In this document: positions 63,473 through 64,000 of the stretch, in pieces
Numbering within the stretch: position 1 is the stretch's first letter
Layout: each line of letters opens with the position of its first letter
Notes under the pieces: generated by a model
Databases searched by the model: none
Seen by the model: only the letters and a program-made list of their open reading frames with translations
Told to the model about the DNA's origin: nothing
Position numbers and translations under genes: made by a program
Origin: Oxydemutator sp963693105
GTDB taxonomy: Bacteria; Pseudomonadota; Gammaproteobacteria; Poriferisulfidales; Oxydemutatoraceae
Length of the DNA stretch: 64,000 bases
Reading direction: 5' to 3'
Assembly (NCBI GenBank): GCA_963693105.1
Contig: OY843752.1
Location: forward strand, 124,001 to 188,000

Positions 63473-63918
63473 CAGCGGCGGCAAGCTTTCCGTCGAGGCG
63501 TGACGGGCGGGAGGAGTCCGGCAATCAGGCCGCGCGGCGGCGGCGTGAATACAACGCCAGCAGCAGCAGCAACACCAACACCAGCAGCAACGCGGCAAGG
63601 CCTGCGGGGCTGAAGACGCCTCCGTGGTGGCGGGCTGCCGCCGGCGGGAGCCGGCCTGTCCTGGCATCTCGACTGGCGCAAAGAATACGGCGGCGGATTA
63701 CTCGAAGCCGCCTCGTTTCATTACAAAGACGTTGACTTTGAAGCCGTCGCCAAAGCGACGCGGGGCTGACGGCGGCGGCAAGCCTTCCGTCAAGGCGTGA
63801 CGGGCGGGAGGAGTCCGGCGATCAGGCCGCGCGGCGGCGGCGTGAATACAACGCCAGCAGCAGCAGCAACGCGGCAAGGCCTGCGGGGCTGAAGGCGCCG
63901 CTGTGGTGGCGGCTGCCG
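63340..63918. repeat. Tandem duplication of the P19 gene tail plus a CTERM gene tail
   Basis: Two copies displaced by 297 nt (279 nt after an 18-nt length difference). Each contains the last about 120 nt of the P19-type gene with its TGA (63470; again at about 63767), then the last about 110 nt of the convergent gene encoding a sorting tail. Copy 1 (about 63340-63637) serves the P19-type gene. Copy 2 (about 63637-63918) serves the gene entering from the right edge. The 349 bp from 63473 to 63821 is therefore leftover tail sequence. Confidence 0.92.
63525..63632 (-). pseudogene. Orphan copy of the CTERM tail
   Basis: Reads RHHGGVFSPAGLAALLLVLV, then LLLLLALYSRRRRAA and a stop at 63525-63527. 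It matches the end of the gene at 63822 but has six extra hydrophobic residues. It has no gene body and no start, so it is a by-product of the duplication. Confidence 0.75.
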
Positions 63919-64000
63919 CCGCCGCCGCCGATTCTGATTCCGAGCGGATCCCTGATGACGCCGTTCACCGTGCCGTCCTCGTCGTTCACGTCGCCGTCCA
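63822..64000 (-). CDS. C-terminus of an exported protein with a GlyGly-CTERM-like sorting tail, start outside window
   Basis: The last 58 residues are visible: DGDVNDEDGTVNGVIRDPLG, then IRIGGGGGSRHHSGAF, a hydrophobic stretch GLAALLLLLAL and a basic end YSRRRRAA. Gly-rich motif, TM segment and Arg cluster form the tripartite signal of GlyGly-CTERM and related sorting tails. In such systems a rhombosortase-type protease cleaves the tail. The sequence before it resembles the very end of the large secreted protein at 18.7 kb. The body of the gene is not in the window. Confidence 0.7.
   Translation of the reverse strand, partial: DGDVNDEDGTVNGVIRDPLGIRIGGGGGSRHHSGAFSPAGLAALLLLLALYSRRRRAA

Overview
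The window is a 64 kb piece of a GC-rich (mostly about 60-65 % by eye) proteobacterial chromosome. Gammaproteobacteria is the best guess. Supporting marks are a FadE-type acyl-CoA dehydrogenase with a FadI/FadJ-like pair, the coaD-rsmD-M16 peptidase-ftsYEX neighbourhood, the atpI-C operon followed by glmU-glmS, the mnmG-rsmG-parA-parB block, and a protein tail resembling GlyGly-CTERM. No rRNA, tRNA or CRISPR array was found, so the species cannot be named.

Layout. (1) 1-7.2 kb, AT-richer: one long minus-strand operon. In transcription order it holds a one-TRD S-like protein, HsdM, DinD, RhuM, a two-TRD HsdS, a CapV-like patatin phospholipase and a CD-NTase cut by the window edge. This is a CBASS pair transcribed behind a type I restriction-modification operon; no hsdR is visible. 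(2) 7.3-16 kb, minus: ggt, coaD, rsmD, two M16 peptidases, then a compact cytochrome oxidase set (coxII, coxI, SCO, small membrane protein). (3) 16.2-18.7 kb: ftsY-ftsE-ftsX. (4) 18.7-22.5 kb: a secreted repeat protein of about 1,275 aa. (5) 22.8-27.9 kb: L,D-transpeptidase, thioredoxin-like protein, YiiX-like hydrolase, fadE, endonuclease I. (6) 27.6-30.4 kb: a low-GC insert with a P-loop ATPase and four small genes. It lies between two 268-bp copies of the endonuclease I gene tail. (7) 30.4-35.5 kb: thiolase, FadJ-like enzyme and acyl-CoA ligase, i.e. beta-oxidation. (8) 35.5-39.5 kb: GDP-fucose genes (gmd, fcl) and a STELLO-like glycosyltransferase. (9) 39.5-50.7 kb, minus: pyrF, atpZ, atpI, atpBEFHAGDC, glmU, glmS. 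(10) 50.8-55.1 kb: accessory patch with a type II R-M pair, a clan AA protease, a BrnT-like toxin, a DUF4143 ATPase and a damaged hicBA pair. (11) 55.1-59.8 kb: mnmG, DUF302 protein, rsmG, parA, parB. (12) 59.7-64 kb: tail duplications, an LpxL-type acyltransferase, two paralogous outer-membrane barrels, a P19-type iron protein, and the 3' end of a gene encoding a Gly-rich/TM/Arg sorting tail.

Two themes stand out. One is layered defence: the CBASS plus type I R-M operon, the type II R-M pair, toxin-antitoxin pieces and the ATPase insert. The other is repeated duplication of gene 3' ends. It occurs at three places (endonuclease I tail, parB/lpxL junction, P19/CTERM junction) and in each case appears to leave the working genes intact.
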